A stretch of DNA of 64,000 nucleotides from Cohnella cholangitidis (GTDB taxonomy: Bacteria > Bacillota > Bacilli > Paenibacillales > Paenibacillaceae). Location of the stretch: assembly GCF_014107495.1 (NCBI RefSeq), contig NZ_CP041969.1, positions 5,877,501-5,941,500 on the forward strand, in the 5' to 3' direction. The notes beneath the pieces were generated by a model. The model was given only the letters and a program-made list of their open reading frames with translations, searched no databases and was not told the origin of the DNA. Both the position numbers and the translations under genes were made by a program. Each line of letters opens with the position of its first letter. Position 1 is the first letter of the stretch. Positions 15,628-24,250 of the stretch are shown piece after piece.

Positions 15628-16767
15628 ATGACACAAAGAAAATTCAAAGGAACATGGCTCGCATTGGCGCTCGTATTCGTACTGGTGCTTGCGGCTTGCG
15701 GCAATAAGGAAGAGAACAACGCCGGTAGTTCGGCTCTGGCTTCCTCGTCCGCTTCTGCATCCGCTTCTTCCGAACCATCGGAAAGCGCATCTTCGCTAGA
15801 AGCGTTGAAAGGCAAAAAGATCGCGCTCGTAATGCGTTTTAACACAGGTACTTTCTCCGCTCAATACGTAGACGGAGTCAAGAAACAAGTCGCCAAGTAC
15901 GGCGGAGAAGTTACCGTATTGGCTTCCGAGAACGATTTGGCGAAGATGTCCGCTAATTTGGATTCCGCGGTAAACCAGAAGTTCGATGGAATCCTAGTCG
16001 ACCACGGCGACGCCGCGGCGCTTACGAACGGACTAAATAAGGCGAAGGAAGCCGGCATTCCGATCGTTGCGTTCGACTCCGGCCTTCAAGCGTTCGAAGG
16101 AATCACTAACTTGGCGCAAAACGACCAACAACTGGCCGAGTTTACCTTGGAGAAGCTTGCTGAAGAAGCAGGCGGCAAAGGGAACATCGTTAAAGTATGG
16201 GTAGCGGGTTTCCCTCCGATGGAGAGCCGCCAAATTTCATACAAAGCATTCATCGAGAAATATCCCGACATTAAAGAAATCGCCGCTTTCGGCGATGCGA
16301 GCAACCCGCAATTGGACACGCAGAATAAACTGGAAGCGGTATTGAAACAATATCCGAACAAAGGCGATATTACTGCGGTTTGGGCATCTTGGGACGAGTT
16401 CGCTAAAGGCGCGGCCAACGCGATTAAACAAGCCGGCCGCGATGAAATCAAAGTATACGGAATCGACCTTAGCGATGAAGACTTGAAGATGATTCAGGAT
16501 CCGACTAGCCCATGGGTAGCATCCGCTGCCGTTGATCCGACTTCCATCGGAACCGTTCAAGTTAGATACTTGTACCAAAAGTTCAATGGCGACACGACCG
16601 AGCCGGTCGTACAACTTGAGCCGGTATTCGTTCACCGGGACGCTCTTCCTAAGGACAAAGTCATCACGACTGCAGAGCTTTCCCAATATGTCGAAGGTTG
16701 GGGCAGCAGCGACCTCGGAAACACGGATTACTTGAAAGAGCTCGAAGCTTCCGTTGGAGCGAAATAA
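15628..16767 (+). CDS. Sugar ABC transporter substrate-binding lipoprotein (RbsB-like)
   Basis: 379 residues. Signal peptide with lipobox LAAC (Cys24), then a low-complexity Ser/Ala/Glu linker (about 32-55), then a periplasmic-binding-protein type I domain (KIALVMRFNTGTFSAQYVDG onward) as in ribose, galactose or autoinducer-2 binding proteins. The DHGDAAALTNGLNKAKEAGIPIVAFDSG strand-turn is typical of this fold. It would capture a sugar outside the membrane and deliver it to the following ATPase and permease. Ribosome site GGGGAGG precedes ATG 15628. The sugar cannot be named from sequence alone. Confidence 0.9.
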   Translation: MTQRKFKGTWLALALVFVLVLAACGNKEENNAGSSALASSSASASASSEPSESASSLEALKGKKIALVMRFNTGTFSAQYVDGVKKQVAKYGGEVTVLASENDLAKMSANLDSAVNQKFDGILVDHGDAAALTNGLNKAKEAGIPIVAFDSGLQAFEGITNLAQNDQQLAEFTLEKLAEEAGGKGNIVKVWVAGFPPMESRQISYKAFIEKYPDIKEIAAFGDASNPQLDTQNKLEAVLKQYPNKGDITAVWASWDEFAKGAANAIKQAGRDEIKVYGIDLSDEDLKMIQDPTSPWVASAAVDPTSIGTVQVRYLYQKFNGDTTEPVVQLEPVFVHRDALPKDKVITTAELSQYVEGWGSSDLGNTDYLKELEASVGAK

Positions 16768-16791
16768 TCGGATAAATGCAGCTAAAGGTTA

Positions 16792-16831
16792 GGCATGGCA
16801 CGGCGCGGGGATTAACCGCGCCGTGCCATGC
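16792..16831 (+). repeat. Perfect 16-bp inverted repeat between binding-protein and ATPase genes
   Basis: GCATGGCACGGCGCGG (16793-16808) and CCGCGCCGTGCCATGC (16816-16831) form a GC-rich hairpin with a 7-base loop and no T-run. Hairpins at this place are known to protect the upstream message in binding-protein operons, so the ATPase and permease would be made at lower level. Partial termination is an alternative. Confidence 0.8.
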
Positions 16832-16881
16832 TGTCATTACCCCATCACATAAGGCTCCGTCCGGAAAGGAGACGTTCATCG

Positions 16882-18405
16882 ATGGCAACGAATCATAAGA
16901 TCTCTGAATTGAACATGAGGAACATTTCGAAGTCTTTTGCCGGCGTACCCGCTCTGAACAAAGTGGATTTTAACGTAAAAGGCGGCGAAATTCACGCTTT
17001 GCTCGGTGCCAATGGCGCAGGGAAAAGCACGTTGATGAAAATTTTATCGGGCGCGTACGAGACCGATGAAGGTTCGATCGATTTGGAAAGCGGTTCCCAT
17101 GTATTCCGTTCCCCGGCGGATTCCAAAGCCGCGGGCATTCATTGCGTCTATCAAGAGGTGGATACTTCCCTTGTTTCCCATCTCAGCGTGTCGGAAAATA
17201 TTTTCCTCGATCAGCTAGCGACTTCCAAAGGGAAAGCGTGGCTGAAGTGGGGGAGCCTGCATGAAGAAGCGAAAGCGGTTTTGAACCAAATCGGGTTGTC
17301 GCTGTCGCCTAGGGCATTGATCAGGGATTTGACTTTGTCCGAGAAGCAGTTGGTGCTCATCGCCAGGCTGCTTGCCGAGAAAGCCAAGTTCGTTATTCTC
17401 GACGAGCCGACAGCTCCTTTGAGTTTGGAGGAAGCCGATAAGCTGTTCGGAATTATGGAAGGCTTGAAAAACGCGGGTATCGGAGTCATCTTTATCTCCC
17501 ATCGCTTGCCGGAAGTTTTTCGGATCTGCGATCGGATAACGGTCATGCGCGACGGCGAACGGGTGCTCACCGAGCGCAAGGAAGATATCGACATGCAGGG
17601 AGTCGTAAGGGCGATGCTAGGCAGAAGCTTCGAGGACGAATTTCCGAAGCTGCCAGCCGACATCGGAGAGACGGTATTATCCGTTCAAGGCTTGGAAGCG
17701 GGAAGACGCGTTCGCGGCGTCGATCTGGAAGTTCGGCGCGGGGAGATCGTTGCGATCGTCGGCTTGGTCGGGGCGGGCAAATCGGAGTTGTCCAGAGTCT
17801 TGTTCGGGGCAGATCCCGCCGACCGGGGGACGGTAACCGTCGCCGGCAAACCTGCCACGCTGGGCAATCCGTCGGAAGCGGTGCAATCCGGCATTGCGCT
17901 TATCCCCGAGGAGAGACGCAAAGAAGGAATACTCGTCCGAGAGTCCGTTCTACATAATCTCAGCTTGCCGATTCTCAAGTCGATCAGCCGCTTGGGCTTC
18001 CTGTCAGGCAAGGCTGAGCGCGACTTCGCGAACGGGCAAATCGCCGGACTGGGGATCAAATCTTCATCCGTAAACCAACTGACCGCGTTCCTGAGCGGAG
18101 GGAACCAGCAGAAGGTCGCGATCGGCAAATGGCTCGGCACGGAAGCGGACGTGTATTTATTCGACGAGCCTACGAAAGGCGTGGACGTCGGGGCGAAGAG
18201 CGATATTTTCCGTATCATCGGCAAGCTCGCCCAGCAAGGCAAAGGCATTGTTTACTTGACCTGCGAGTTCGCCGAAGCGCTTGGGCTGGCGGATCGAATT
18301 CTGGTCATGTGCGACGGAGCCATCGTAAAATCATTCAACCGCGGCGAAGCGACGCAAGAGGACTTATTGTTGTATGCCAGCGCGGGTCGGGAGGAATTAG
18401 CGTGA
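16882..18405 (+). CDS. Sugar ABC transporter ATP-binding protein (RbsA-like, two ATPase domains)
   Basis: 507 residues from ATG 16882 (AAAGGAGACG upstream). Two ATPase halves: the first with Walker A GANGAGKST (about 47) and Walker B VILDEPTAPLS, the second with GLVGAGKSE and signature LSGGNQQK plus VYLFDEPTKGVD. The first-half signature is weak (LSEKQLVLIA), as is normal in the RbsA/MglA class. It powers carbohydrate import with the permease that follows; their frames overlap by four bases (GTGA). Confidence 0.93.
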   Translation: MATNHKISELNMRNISKSFAGVPALNKVDFNVKGGEIHALLGANGAGKSTLMKILSGAYETDEGSIDLESGSHVFRSPADSKAAGIHCVYQEVDTSLVSHLSVSENIFLDQLATSKGKAWLKWGSLHEEAKAVLNQIGLSLSPRALIRDLTLSEKQLVLIARLLAEKAKFVILDEPTAPLSLEEADKLFGIMEGLKNAGIGVIFISHRLPEVFRICDRITVMRDGERVLTERKEDIDMQGVVRAMLGRSFEDEFPKLPADIGETVLSVQGLEAGRRVRGVDLEVRRGEIVAIVGLVGAGKSELSRVLFGADPADRGTVTVAGKPATLGNPSEAVQSGIALIPEERRKEGILVRESVLHNLSLPILKSISRLGFLSGKAERDFANGQIAGLGIKSSSVNQLTAFLSGGNQQKVAIGKWLGTEADVYLFDEPTKGVDVGAKSDIFRIIGKLAQQGKGIVYLTCEFAEALGLADRILVMCDGAIVKSFNRGEATQEDLLLYASAGREELA

Positions 18406-19388
18406 AAAAACATCTTCTGCCGTTCACGTTCAAATACGGCGCTCTCGTGTTCATCGGGCTGGTCATTTTGTTTTTCTCGATCAGAAACGAGTACTTTTTC
18501 ACTTACAGCAATCTTACGGACATCCTTCGCTCCATTTCCATCGTTACATTCGTTGCAATAGGAGTTACGATATCGCTGACCGTCGATGGCTTCGATCTTT
18601 CCGTCGGATCTACCGTATCGTTATCGACCGTTCTTACGGCTACGATGATGGTGTGGTTCGAAATGCCGCTTATCGTCGTTCTGATCGTTCCGATCGCCGT
18701 CGGCGCGATAGTCGGCTTGCTGAACGCTCTGTTAATCGTGAAGATCCGCATACCGGATTTGCTGGCGACGTTAGCGGTCATGTACATCGTTAACGGAATT
18801 CATAAAACCTACACCAAAGGTTATTCGATCTATAACAATATGCCATTGCCCGACGGCACTACCGCCCCTGGCGTCATGAGCAAGGAGTTCTTATGGATCG
18901 GGCAAGGAAAGCTGCTAGGCGTTCCTTTCCCCGTTATTCTGATGCTGCTGGCCGTCATTGCCGCGCACGTGTTCTTCAAGTATACCCGCTGGGGTCGACA
19001 GATGATTATGACCGGCGGCAACGAAGAGGCCGCGCGCCTGTCCGGCCTCAAGGTCAAGAGAGTCCGCACGCTTGCTTACGTCGCTTCCGGTATTTTCGCC
19101 TCGATCGGCGGTATCTTGTTCGCTTCGCGGATCGGTTCCGGCCAGATCGACGCGGGGGCGCCGATGCTCATGGAGTCCGTTGCCGCGGTGTTCGTAGGTT
19201 ATTCGGTGTTCGCGGCGGGGCGGCCCAACATCATCGGTACGTTTTTCGGGGCGGTACTCATGGGCGTGCTCGTTAACGGATTAACGATGATGAACGTGCA
19301 ATATTACACGAACGATATTATCAAAGGCGCGGTATTGGTTCTTGCCCTTGCCGTCACTTTCATCCATCTCAACCGCCGAAAAGCATGA
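18402..19388 (+). CDS. Sugar ABC transporter permease (RbsC-like)
   Basis: 328 residues from GTG 18402, which overlaps the ATPase stop and follows GGGAGGAATT. Eight to ten hydrophobic helices, and the family stretch GFDLSVGSTVSLSTVLTA early in the protein, identify the BPD_transp_2 permease family of ribose-type importers. One permease gene implies a homodimeric channel. With the two preceding genes it completes a three-gene importer placed between spoIVA and hbs, which are neighbours in Bacillus. Confidence 0.93.
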   Translation: MKKHLLPFTFKYGALVFIGLVILFFSIRNEYFFTYSNLTDILRSISIVTFVAIGVTISLTVDGFDLSVGSTVSLSTVLTATMMVWFEMPLIVVLIVPIAVGAIVGLLNALLIVKIRIPDLLATLAVMYIVNGIHKTYTKGYSIYNNMPLPDGTTAPGVMSKEFLWIGQGKLLGVPFPVILMLLAVIAAHVFFKYTRWGRQMIMTGGNEEAARLSGLKVKRVRTLAYVASGIFASIGGILFASRIGSGQIDAGAPMLMESVAAVFVGYSVFAAGRPNIIGTFFGAVLMGVLVNGLTMMNVQYYTNDIIKGAVLVLALAVTFIHLNRRKA

Positions 19389-19503
19389 CGAATCGCCCGA
19401 AAATCGCGCCACGCTTGAAACTTCGCGGTAGGCAAGTGTATAATTTCTGATGAAACGGATAAACAGATACTATGCCATTGTGCCGTAATGGGAGGTGAAT
19501 GCA

Positions 19504-19776
19504 ATGAATAAAACCGAATTGATCTCCAAAGTGGCCGAATTGGCCGACTTGTCCAAGAAGGACGCGACTCAAGCGGTTGACGCTGTTTTTGACGTTATTT
19601 CCGAGGCTCTTCAGAACGGAGATAAAGTACAACTCGTAGGGTTTGGTAACTTCGAGGTTCGCGAACGCTCCGCTCGTAAAGGACGTAACCCGCAAACGGG
19701 TGTCGAAATCGAAATTCCGGCCGGGAAAATCCCCGCATTCAAGCCGGGTAAAGCGCTTAAAGACGGCATCAAGTAA
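19504..19776 (+). CDS. hbs: HU-type DNA-binding protein
   Basis: 90 residues; ATG 19504 after GGAGGTGA. Contains the HU signature [21 protein letters not shown] and the beta-arm sequence [17 protein letters not shown] nucleoid protein, abundant and essential in Bacillus. It stands alone with a very strong terminator. Position between spoIVA and mtrB follows Bacillus order except for the inserted transporter. Confidence 0.97.
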   Translation: MNKTELISKVAELADLSKKDATQAVDAVFDVISEALQNGDKVQLVGFGNFEVRERSARKGRNPQTGVEIEIPAGKIPAFKPGKALKDGIK

Positions 19777-19813
19777 GGAGTCGTCTAGTCCTGAACATTC
19801 GTGATATACGATA

Positions 19814-19850
19814 GGGTGCATTCCTAGCTTGCTAGGAATGCACCCTTTTT
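19814..19850 (+). terminator. Terminator after hbs
   Basis: GGGTGCATTCCTAGC-TT-GCTAGGAATGCACCC, a perfect 15-bp stem, followed by T5. Confidence 0.95.
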
Positions 19851-19874
19851 CGTTGCCAATCCGGACGGCGAATC

Positions 19875-19904
19875 TTGCGAGGGTAAACGGCGATATGCTA
19901 TAAT
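19875..19904 (+). promoter_or_regulatory. Promoter of tRNA-Pro
   Basis: TTGCGA (19875-19880), 18-base spacer, TATAAT (19899-19904), about 54 bases before the mature tRNA. Confidence 0.65.
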
Positions 19905-19957
19905 AGCGCAAGCAGCGAGCATGCTAGGCATACATAAGTTGGCGAGCCGCCTTAAAT

Positions 19958-20034
19958 CGGGACGTGGCGCAGCCTGGTAGCGCGCACCCTTGGGGTGGGT
20001 GAGGTCGAGAGTTCGAATCTCTCCGTTCCGACCA
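19958..20034 (+). tRNA. tRNA-Pro (anticodon GGG)
   Basis: 77 bases including an encoded CCA. The acceptor stem CGGGACG pairs with CGTTCCG (one GU pair). The D arm is GCGC...GCGC. The anticodon stem CACCC/GGGTG holds the loop TTGGGGT, whose middle triplet is GGG and reads CCC/CCU proline codons. The T arm is GAGAG-TTCGAAT-CTCTC. It lies between hbs and mtrB, where Bacillus has folE (mtrA). Confidence 0.97.
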
Positions 20035-20147
20035 TTACATAACCGTAGACCGCTTTCTCGCACGGATGATGTGAGGAAGCTGTTTTTATCTGGCGGCAAT
20101 CTATTTTATCCTTCCGCAGGAATTCTAAGAAGGAGGTTCGATAAGCT

Positions 20148-20369
20148 ATGAGTTCGGAACAACAAGAATATATCGTAATCAAGGCTAAAGATAGCGGAGT
20201 GCAAGTCATCGGATTAACCCGCGGCCAAGATACCAAATTTCATCATACGGAGAAGCTGGATAAGGGCGAAGTGATGATCGTTCAATTCACCGACCACACG
20301 TCCGCCATGAAAATCAGAGGCAAAGCGACGATCCTGACAAAACACGGAACGATCGATACCGACGCGTAA
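20148..20369 (+). CDS. mtrB: Tryptophan RNA-binding attenuation protein (TRAP)
   Basis: 73 residues matching TRAP throughout: [20 protein letters not shown] at the N-terminus (tryptophan pocket) and [14 protein letters not shown], holding the Lys/Arg residues that contact GAG triplets. The known protein is an 11-subunit ring that, with tryptophan, wraps trp leader RNA. The matching six-GAG target lies upstream of trpE in this window (31659-31686). In Bacillus mtrB follows folE; here it stands after a tRNA without folE. Ribosome site AGGAGG (20131-20136). Confidence 0.97.
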   Translation: MSSEQQEYIVIKAKDSGVQVIGLTRGQDTKFHHTEKLDKGEVMIVQFTDHTSAMKIRGKATILTKHGTIDTDA

Positions 20370-20373
20370 AGCG

Positions 20374-20412
20374 GACTTTTTGAACAACCTTTTGTCGCAA
20401 GAGTTCAAAAAG
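20374..20412 (+). terminator. Hairpin after mtrB
   Basis: CTTTTTGAAC and GTTCAAAAAG form a 10-bp stem just past the stop codon. A second terminator follows at 20433. Confidence 0.6.
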
Positions 20413-20432
20413 GATCAACCTCTTCAAGGAGT

Positions 20433-20455
20433 GCAGGCATAGCCTGCCCTTTTTA
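20433..20455 (+). terminator. Second terminator after mtrB
   Basis: GCAGGC-ATA-GCCTGC followed by CCTTTTTATTT. Together with the preceding hairpin it should end the mtrB transcript. Confidence 0.7.
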
Positions 20456-20502
20456 TTTGTACAATGGGTAAGGAGGAGCCTCTCGCGAAAGGGGAAATCG
20501 CC

Positions 20503-21035
20503 ATGCCCATGTTTCCGATCAGACAATGGGGAGTTATGATTGTCGTTGGCATTGTAGTCGTCTTGTTGTTAAGCCGGATTCCGTCCTTGGAACAAGCGCT
20601 TCAAGAGCGTCGGCAAACCGTTGCCGTATTTCAGCCGTCTCAAGCGAAATGGTTAACGGACGACAATATGGTAGACAGGTTGGCCCGGCTGCCGTTACAG
20701 GATCGATTGGTGAAGGTCGGTTGGGATCACGCGATTCTGACGATCGACATGCAAGGAGCGATCCCGGAGGAAGTGTGGGCGGATATCGGCCGATTGATTA
20801 TTTTTCCTATTCGGAAGTCAATAATGTCAAACAAGTGCTTATTAGGGTGTTCTCGGAAACCGAGAGTCGCCGTCTGCTGCTTACGGCGGAGACCCGAAAG
20901 GCCGATTGGACGGATAAAGAATTAGCCGAGATGGAGGGAATCCCATTCCATATCGGATCCGAAACGAACGCGAACCTGCGTCTTTCGATGACTTCTGCCG
21001 GAAGGCGTTGGATCGCAAATTTTGCAAATTCATGA
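20503..21035 (+). pseudogene. Membrane-anchored protein of unknown function, interrupted by a 1-base deletion
   Basis: ATG 20503 follows AAAGGGGA. The first frame gives an N-terminal membrane anchor (VMIVVGIVVVLLLS) and a soluble domain up to DIGRLI; a -1 shift at the T-run 20801-20805 then continues with YSEVNNVKQVLIRVFSETE to the stop at 21035, about 177 residues in all. Both parts have normal codon use and fit end to end, so the intact gene is inferred. It lies between mtrB and hepS. I do not recognise the family. The break has the same sign as other apparent base losses in the window. Confidence 0.6.
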
Positions 21036-21071
21036 ACAAAGTCCTAGGCTTATGCGAGCCCATCTCGGTTA

Positions 21072-21080
21072 TGTTATAAT
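21072..21080 (+). promoter_or_regulatory. Extended -10 promoter before hepS
   Basis: TGTTATAAT (TGn-TATAAT) about 58 bases before hepS; no clear -35. It would drive the menaquinone cluster. Confidence 0.5.
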
Positions 21081-21137
21081 AATTGAAATGACCCTTGGTA
21101 GATAAGGTGCCTGGCAGCGTGTTCGGAGGCGGAAGCA

Positions 21138-22015
21138 ATGAATAGATTACGGATTACACAGATGGCCAACAAATACATGAATCACGAAATGATCAGTCTT
21201 CATACGGAATTGCCGGAATTTCCCGATGGCAGGATTTCTTTGTTATATACGGTTCTTAGCCATCAACCGGGTGCGGTTCCGCATAAAGACCTGCTCTCGA
21301 TCGTGACCTCTCTCGTTCAAATGGGGTTAGACACCCATGACATGGTCGAGAATGAGACGAACCCGGCGCAAAAAGGGATGTTAAGCATGCGCGCGCAGCA
21401 GTTGAAGGTGCTCGCCGGAGATTATTTCAGCAGCCGCTTCTATCATCTGTTGTCGCAAGCGGGCAGATCGAGACGATTCGCCATCTTAGCGAAGCCGTAT
21501 GCAACATCAACCGGGCCAAGATGAGCTTGTATGGCAAAATGAAGCAAATGAAATTAAACGCTGAAGAATATATCCATTACGGCGCAGAACTTAAATCTGG
21601 GCTTTTCCTCTCGTTTACGGGTTTTATGAGCGGCTTGTACGAACGGTTATGGCCGGAGCTCGTCGAACGCTTCAGCCGGTGCGAAGTATTGCTTCAAGAG
21701 CTTCGCAAACTCGACGAAAAAACTTCGCTCGACAGCAGTTGGGGCGTATGGCATATTCTTCATGAAGGCGCGGAAGAAGATCGGCGGATTCTCGCCGATC
21801 GCCGGGAAGATCCTAACTTGATCGTCAGCATGCTGAACAAATATGACATCGCGGAAAAATTAGGCGGCTTGTTGCGCCAATCGACCGGACAACTGCAAAC
21901 GTTGCTTCAGAAACTTCAATCGGACAAGTTGCTGCGCGAGCTGCAGCCTTTGCTTGAGCCGTTCCTGCAAGCAACGGGACAGCAAAGGGCAACCGCATTG
22001 AAGGAGCTGGGATAA
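21138..22015 (+). pseudogene. hepS: Heptaprenyl diphosphate synthase component 1, interrupted by a 1-base deletion
   Basis: The small, non-catalytic subunit that pairs with HepT (25123) to make the C35 menaquinone side chain. The frame from ATG 21138 runs to LLSQAG; at GGG 21461-21463 a -1 shift is needed to continue as QIETIRHLSEAVCNINRAK and on to KELG at 22015. Restored length is 292 residues, compatible with HepS-like proteins of paenibacilli. Loss of HepS would stop menaquinone synthesis in an organism that keeps qcr genes, so an assembly error (one G lost) is the likeliest cause. It begins the hepS-menG-mqnP-ubiX-mqnA-hepT cluster. Confidence 0.75.
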
Positions 22016-22020
22016 CGATC

Positions 22021-22743
22021 ATGATGGATGCGGAATCGAAAACGAAGCACGTGCACGAGGTGTTCGAGAGTATCGCGCCTAAGTACGATATGATGAATGA
22101 CATCATCAGCTTCAGAAGACATAAAGCTTGGCGTCGGTTTACGATGCGCAAGATGGACGTACAGCCGGGGCAAACTTCGCTTGATCTTTGCTGCGGAACG
22201 TGCGATTGGACGATCGCGCTCGCTAAAGCGAGCGTCAAGGGCAAGACGGTCGGCCTTGACTTCAGCCGCAACATGCTCGACATCGGACAAGTCAAAGTAG
22301 ATAAACTGGGCTTAAGCTCGCAAATTACTTTGGTACAGGGTAACGCGATGGAATTGCCATTCAAGGACAATTCGTTCGACTTCGTAACGATCGGATTCGG
22401 GCTTAGAAATATACCTGATATCGTCCAGACGCTTAAGGAAATGAAACGGGTAGTCAAGCCGGGCGGGAAAATCGTATGCATCGATATGTCCAAGCCGACT
22501 TGGCAGCCGTTCAAAGGCATATATTATTTTTATTTCGAGAAAGTCATGCCGTTATTCGGGAAATGGTTTGTTAAAAGTTATGAGCAATATCGCTGGCTGC
22601 CTGAGTCTTTGAAGACATTCCCTGACTTGCAGGAACTCGCAGAGCTATTTCGCACCGTCGGAATGCGTAACGTGAAAGCATATCCGTTTGCGGGCGGAGT
22701 CGCGGCGTTGCACATCGGAACGAAGGGAAATGAAGGTCAATGA
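22021..22743 (+). CDS. menG: Demethylmenaquinone methyltransferase
   Basis: SAM-dependent C-methylation, last step of menaquinone synthesis. 240 residues with the methyltransferase fold motif [15 protein letters not shown] (about 55-69), GLDFSRNML, and the UbiE/MenG signatures YDMMNDIIS and FGLRNI. It lies between hepS and mqnP and overlaps mqnP by four bases (ATGA). ATG 22021 (or the next codon) is preceded by a purine-rich GGAGCTGGGATAACG stretch. Confidence 0.95.
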   Translation: MMDAESKTKHVHEVFESIAPKYDMMNDIISFRRHKAWRRFTMRKMDVQPGQTSLDLCCGTCDWTIALAKASVKGKTVGLDFSRNMLDIGQVKVDKLGLSSQITLVQGNAMELPFKDNSFDFVTIGFGLRNIPDIVQTLKEMKRVVKPGGKIVCIDMSKPTWQPFKGIYYFYFEKVMPLFGKWFVKSYEQYRWLPESLKTFPDLQELAELFRTVGMRNVKAYPFAGGVAALHIGTKGNEGQ

Positions 22744-23615
22744 TTTCAAAGCTTCGCGTTTTTCTAGAAATGATTAAATTCGAACATACTTTGTTCGCAT
22801 TGCCATTCGCATTTGTCGGGGCGATCCTCGGCGCGGTTACGGTCGAAGGACGATTGCCGGAATGGAGCGAATGCGGATGGATTTTGCTAGCCATGGTCGG
22901 CGCGCGGACGGCGGCTATGGGACTGAACCGCGTCATCGACAAAGCGATCGACGGGCGTAATCCAAGAACGGCCATGAGGGCGATTCCCGCAGGACTGTTA
23001 AAATCCAAAGACGTACTGATCTTCATTATAATTTCTTTCGTCTTGCTGTTTTGGGCCGCAGCCCAACTAAATAGCCTTGCCGTCAAATTATTGCCGCTTG
23101 CCGTGTTTATGATGGTCATCTATTCTTACACCAAAAGATTTACTTGGGCGTGCCATCTCGTGCTAGGGTTGACGATCGGTCTTGCGCCGCTTGGAGGCTG
23201 GGTAGCGGTTACGGGCGGCATGACGTGGACGGCCATCATTCTGTATATTACCGTTGCGTTATGGACGGCGGGTTTCGACGTTATCTATGCTTGCCAAGAC
23301 GTTGAATTCGACCGTAAGGAGGGCTTGCATTCCATTCCGGCGAAATTCGGAATTTCGCGCGCGTTAGGAATCGCTCGTTCACTTCATGCCCTTACGGCTG
23401 CCGGGTTCGCCCTGTTGCTCGTTCTGACGGATTTAAGCTGGTGGTATTTCGCCGGTACGATCGTAGCGGCCGGGTTGTTGCTATACGAACATAGGCTTGT
23501 GAAACCTAACGACTTAAGCAAGTTGAATGCGGCGTTTTTCACGATGAACGGTATTCTTAGCGCCGTCATTTTCGTCTTCACTTTCATTGATCTGGTGGTG
23601 GTGAGGTCGTGGTAA
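22740..23615 (+). CDS. mqnP: UbiA-family prenyltransferase, menaquinone (MqnP type)
   Basis: 291 residues with about eight membrane helices and both Asp-rich prenyltransferase motifs: [18 protein letters not shown] and [19 protein letters not shown]. These match the UbiA-like enzyme of the futalosine menaquinone route, which attaches the polyprenyl chain to the naphthoate precursor. Neighbours ubiX and mqnA support that reading; 4-hydroxybenzoate polyprenyltransferase is the generic name often applied. It overlaps menG at the start and ubiX at the end. Confidence 0.85.
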   Translation: MISKLRVFLEMIKFEHTLFALPFAFVGAILGAVTVEGRLPEWSECGWILLAMVGARTAAMGLNRVIDKAIDGRNPRTAMRAIPAGLLKSKDVLIFIIISFVLLFWAAAQLNSLAVKLLPLAVFMMVIYSYTKRFTWACHLVLGLTIGLAPLGGWVAVTGGMTWTAIILYITVALWTAGFDVIYACQDVEFDRKEGLHSIPAKFGISRALGIARSLHALTAAGFALLLVLTDLSWWYFAGTIVAAGLLLYEHRLVKPNDLSKLNAAFFTMNGILSAVIFVFTFIDLVVVRSW

Positions 23616-24250
23616 CGAGAACGGCCGAAGCCGGGAAACAAGCTCAATTTCCTAGGTGGGTCGTCGGTATTACCGGCGCCAGCGGCGCCGTATATGGAAT
23701 TACATTATGCCGGCAATTGCTTCATGCCGGTTTTCATCTTCACCTCGTCATATCCGATGCGGGTTGGCGTGTCCTGAAAGAAGAGCTAGGTTGGAATGTT
23801 TCCCGCAGGGCAGACTGTTTAAACCACGCTTTCGAACATGCGTTGGAAGAAGGGCGGATGACTTATCATCCGCTTAATGACATTGGAGCGAGTATTGCAA
23901 GCGGATCGTTCCTTTGCGAGGGTATGGTCGTTATTCCTTGCTCCATGGGCTCGCTGTCCGCGATCGCGAACAGCGCATCGACGAATTTGCTTACCCGAGC
24001 TGCGGATGTCATGCTTAAGGAAGGTCGCCCATTGCTTATCGTTCCAAGAGAGACTCCGCTTCATGCGATACATCTGGAGAACATGCTTAAGCTTGCCCGG
24101 CTCGGAGTACGGATTATTCCGGCAATGCCGGCTTTCTATCAAGGCCCGCAAACGTTGGAGGACATTGTATCCTTCATGGTCGGCAAAGTAATGGATAGCA
24201 TGGGCATCGAACATAATCTATACAAAAGATGGGGACAACCCAATGAATAA
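23609..24250 (+). CDS. ubiX: UbiX-family flavin prenyltransferase
   Basis: 213 residues from GTG 23609, overlapping mqnP. It has the N-terminal FMN-binding GITGASGAVYG, the central CSMGSLSAIANSASTNLLTRAADV and PRETPLHAIHLENML, all typical of UbiX/Pad1. The enzyme makes prenylated FMN, the cofactor of UbiD-type decarboxylases; in the futalosine route such a decarboxylase acts late. No ubiD lies in the window, so the partner must be elsewhere. Confidence 0.92.
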   Translation: MVTRTAEAGKQAQFPRWVVGITGASGAVYGITLCRQLLHAGFHLHLVISDAGWRVLKEELGWNVSRRADCLNHAFEHALEEGRMTYHPLNDIGASIASGSFLCEGMVVIPCSMGSLSAIANSASTNLLTRAADVMLKEGRPLLIVPRETPLHAIHLENMLKLARLGVRIIPAMPAFYQGPQTLEDIVSFMVGKVMDSMGIEHNLYKRWGQPNE

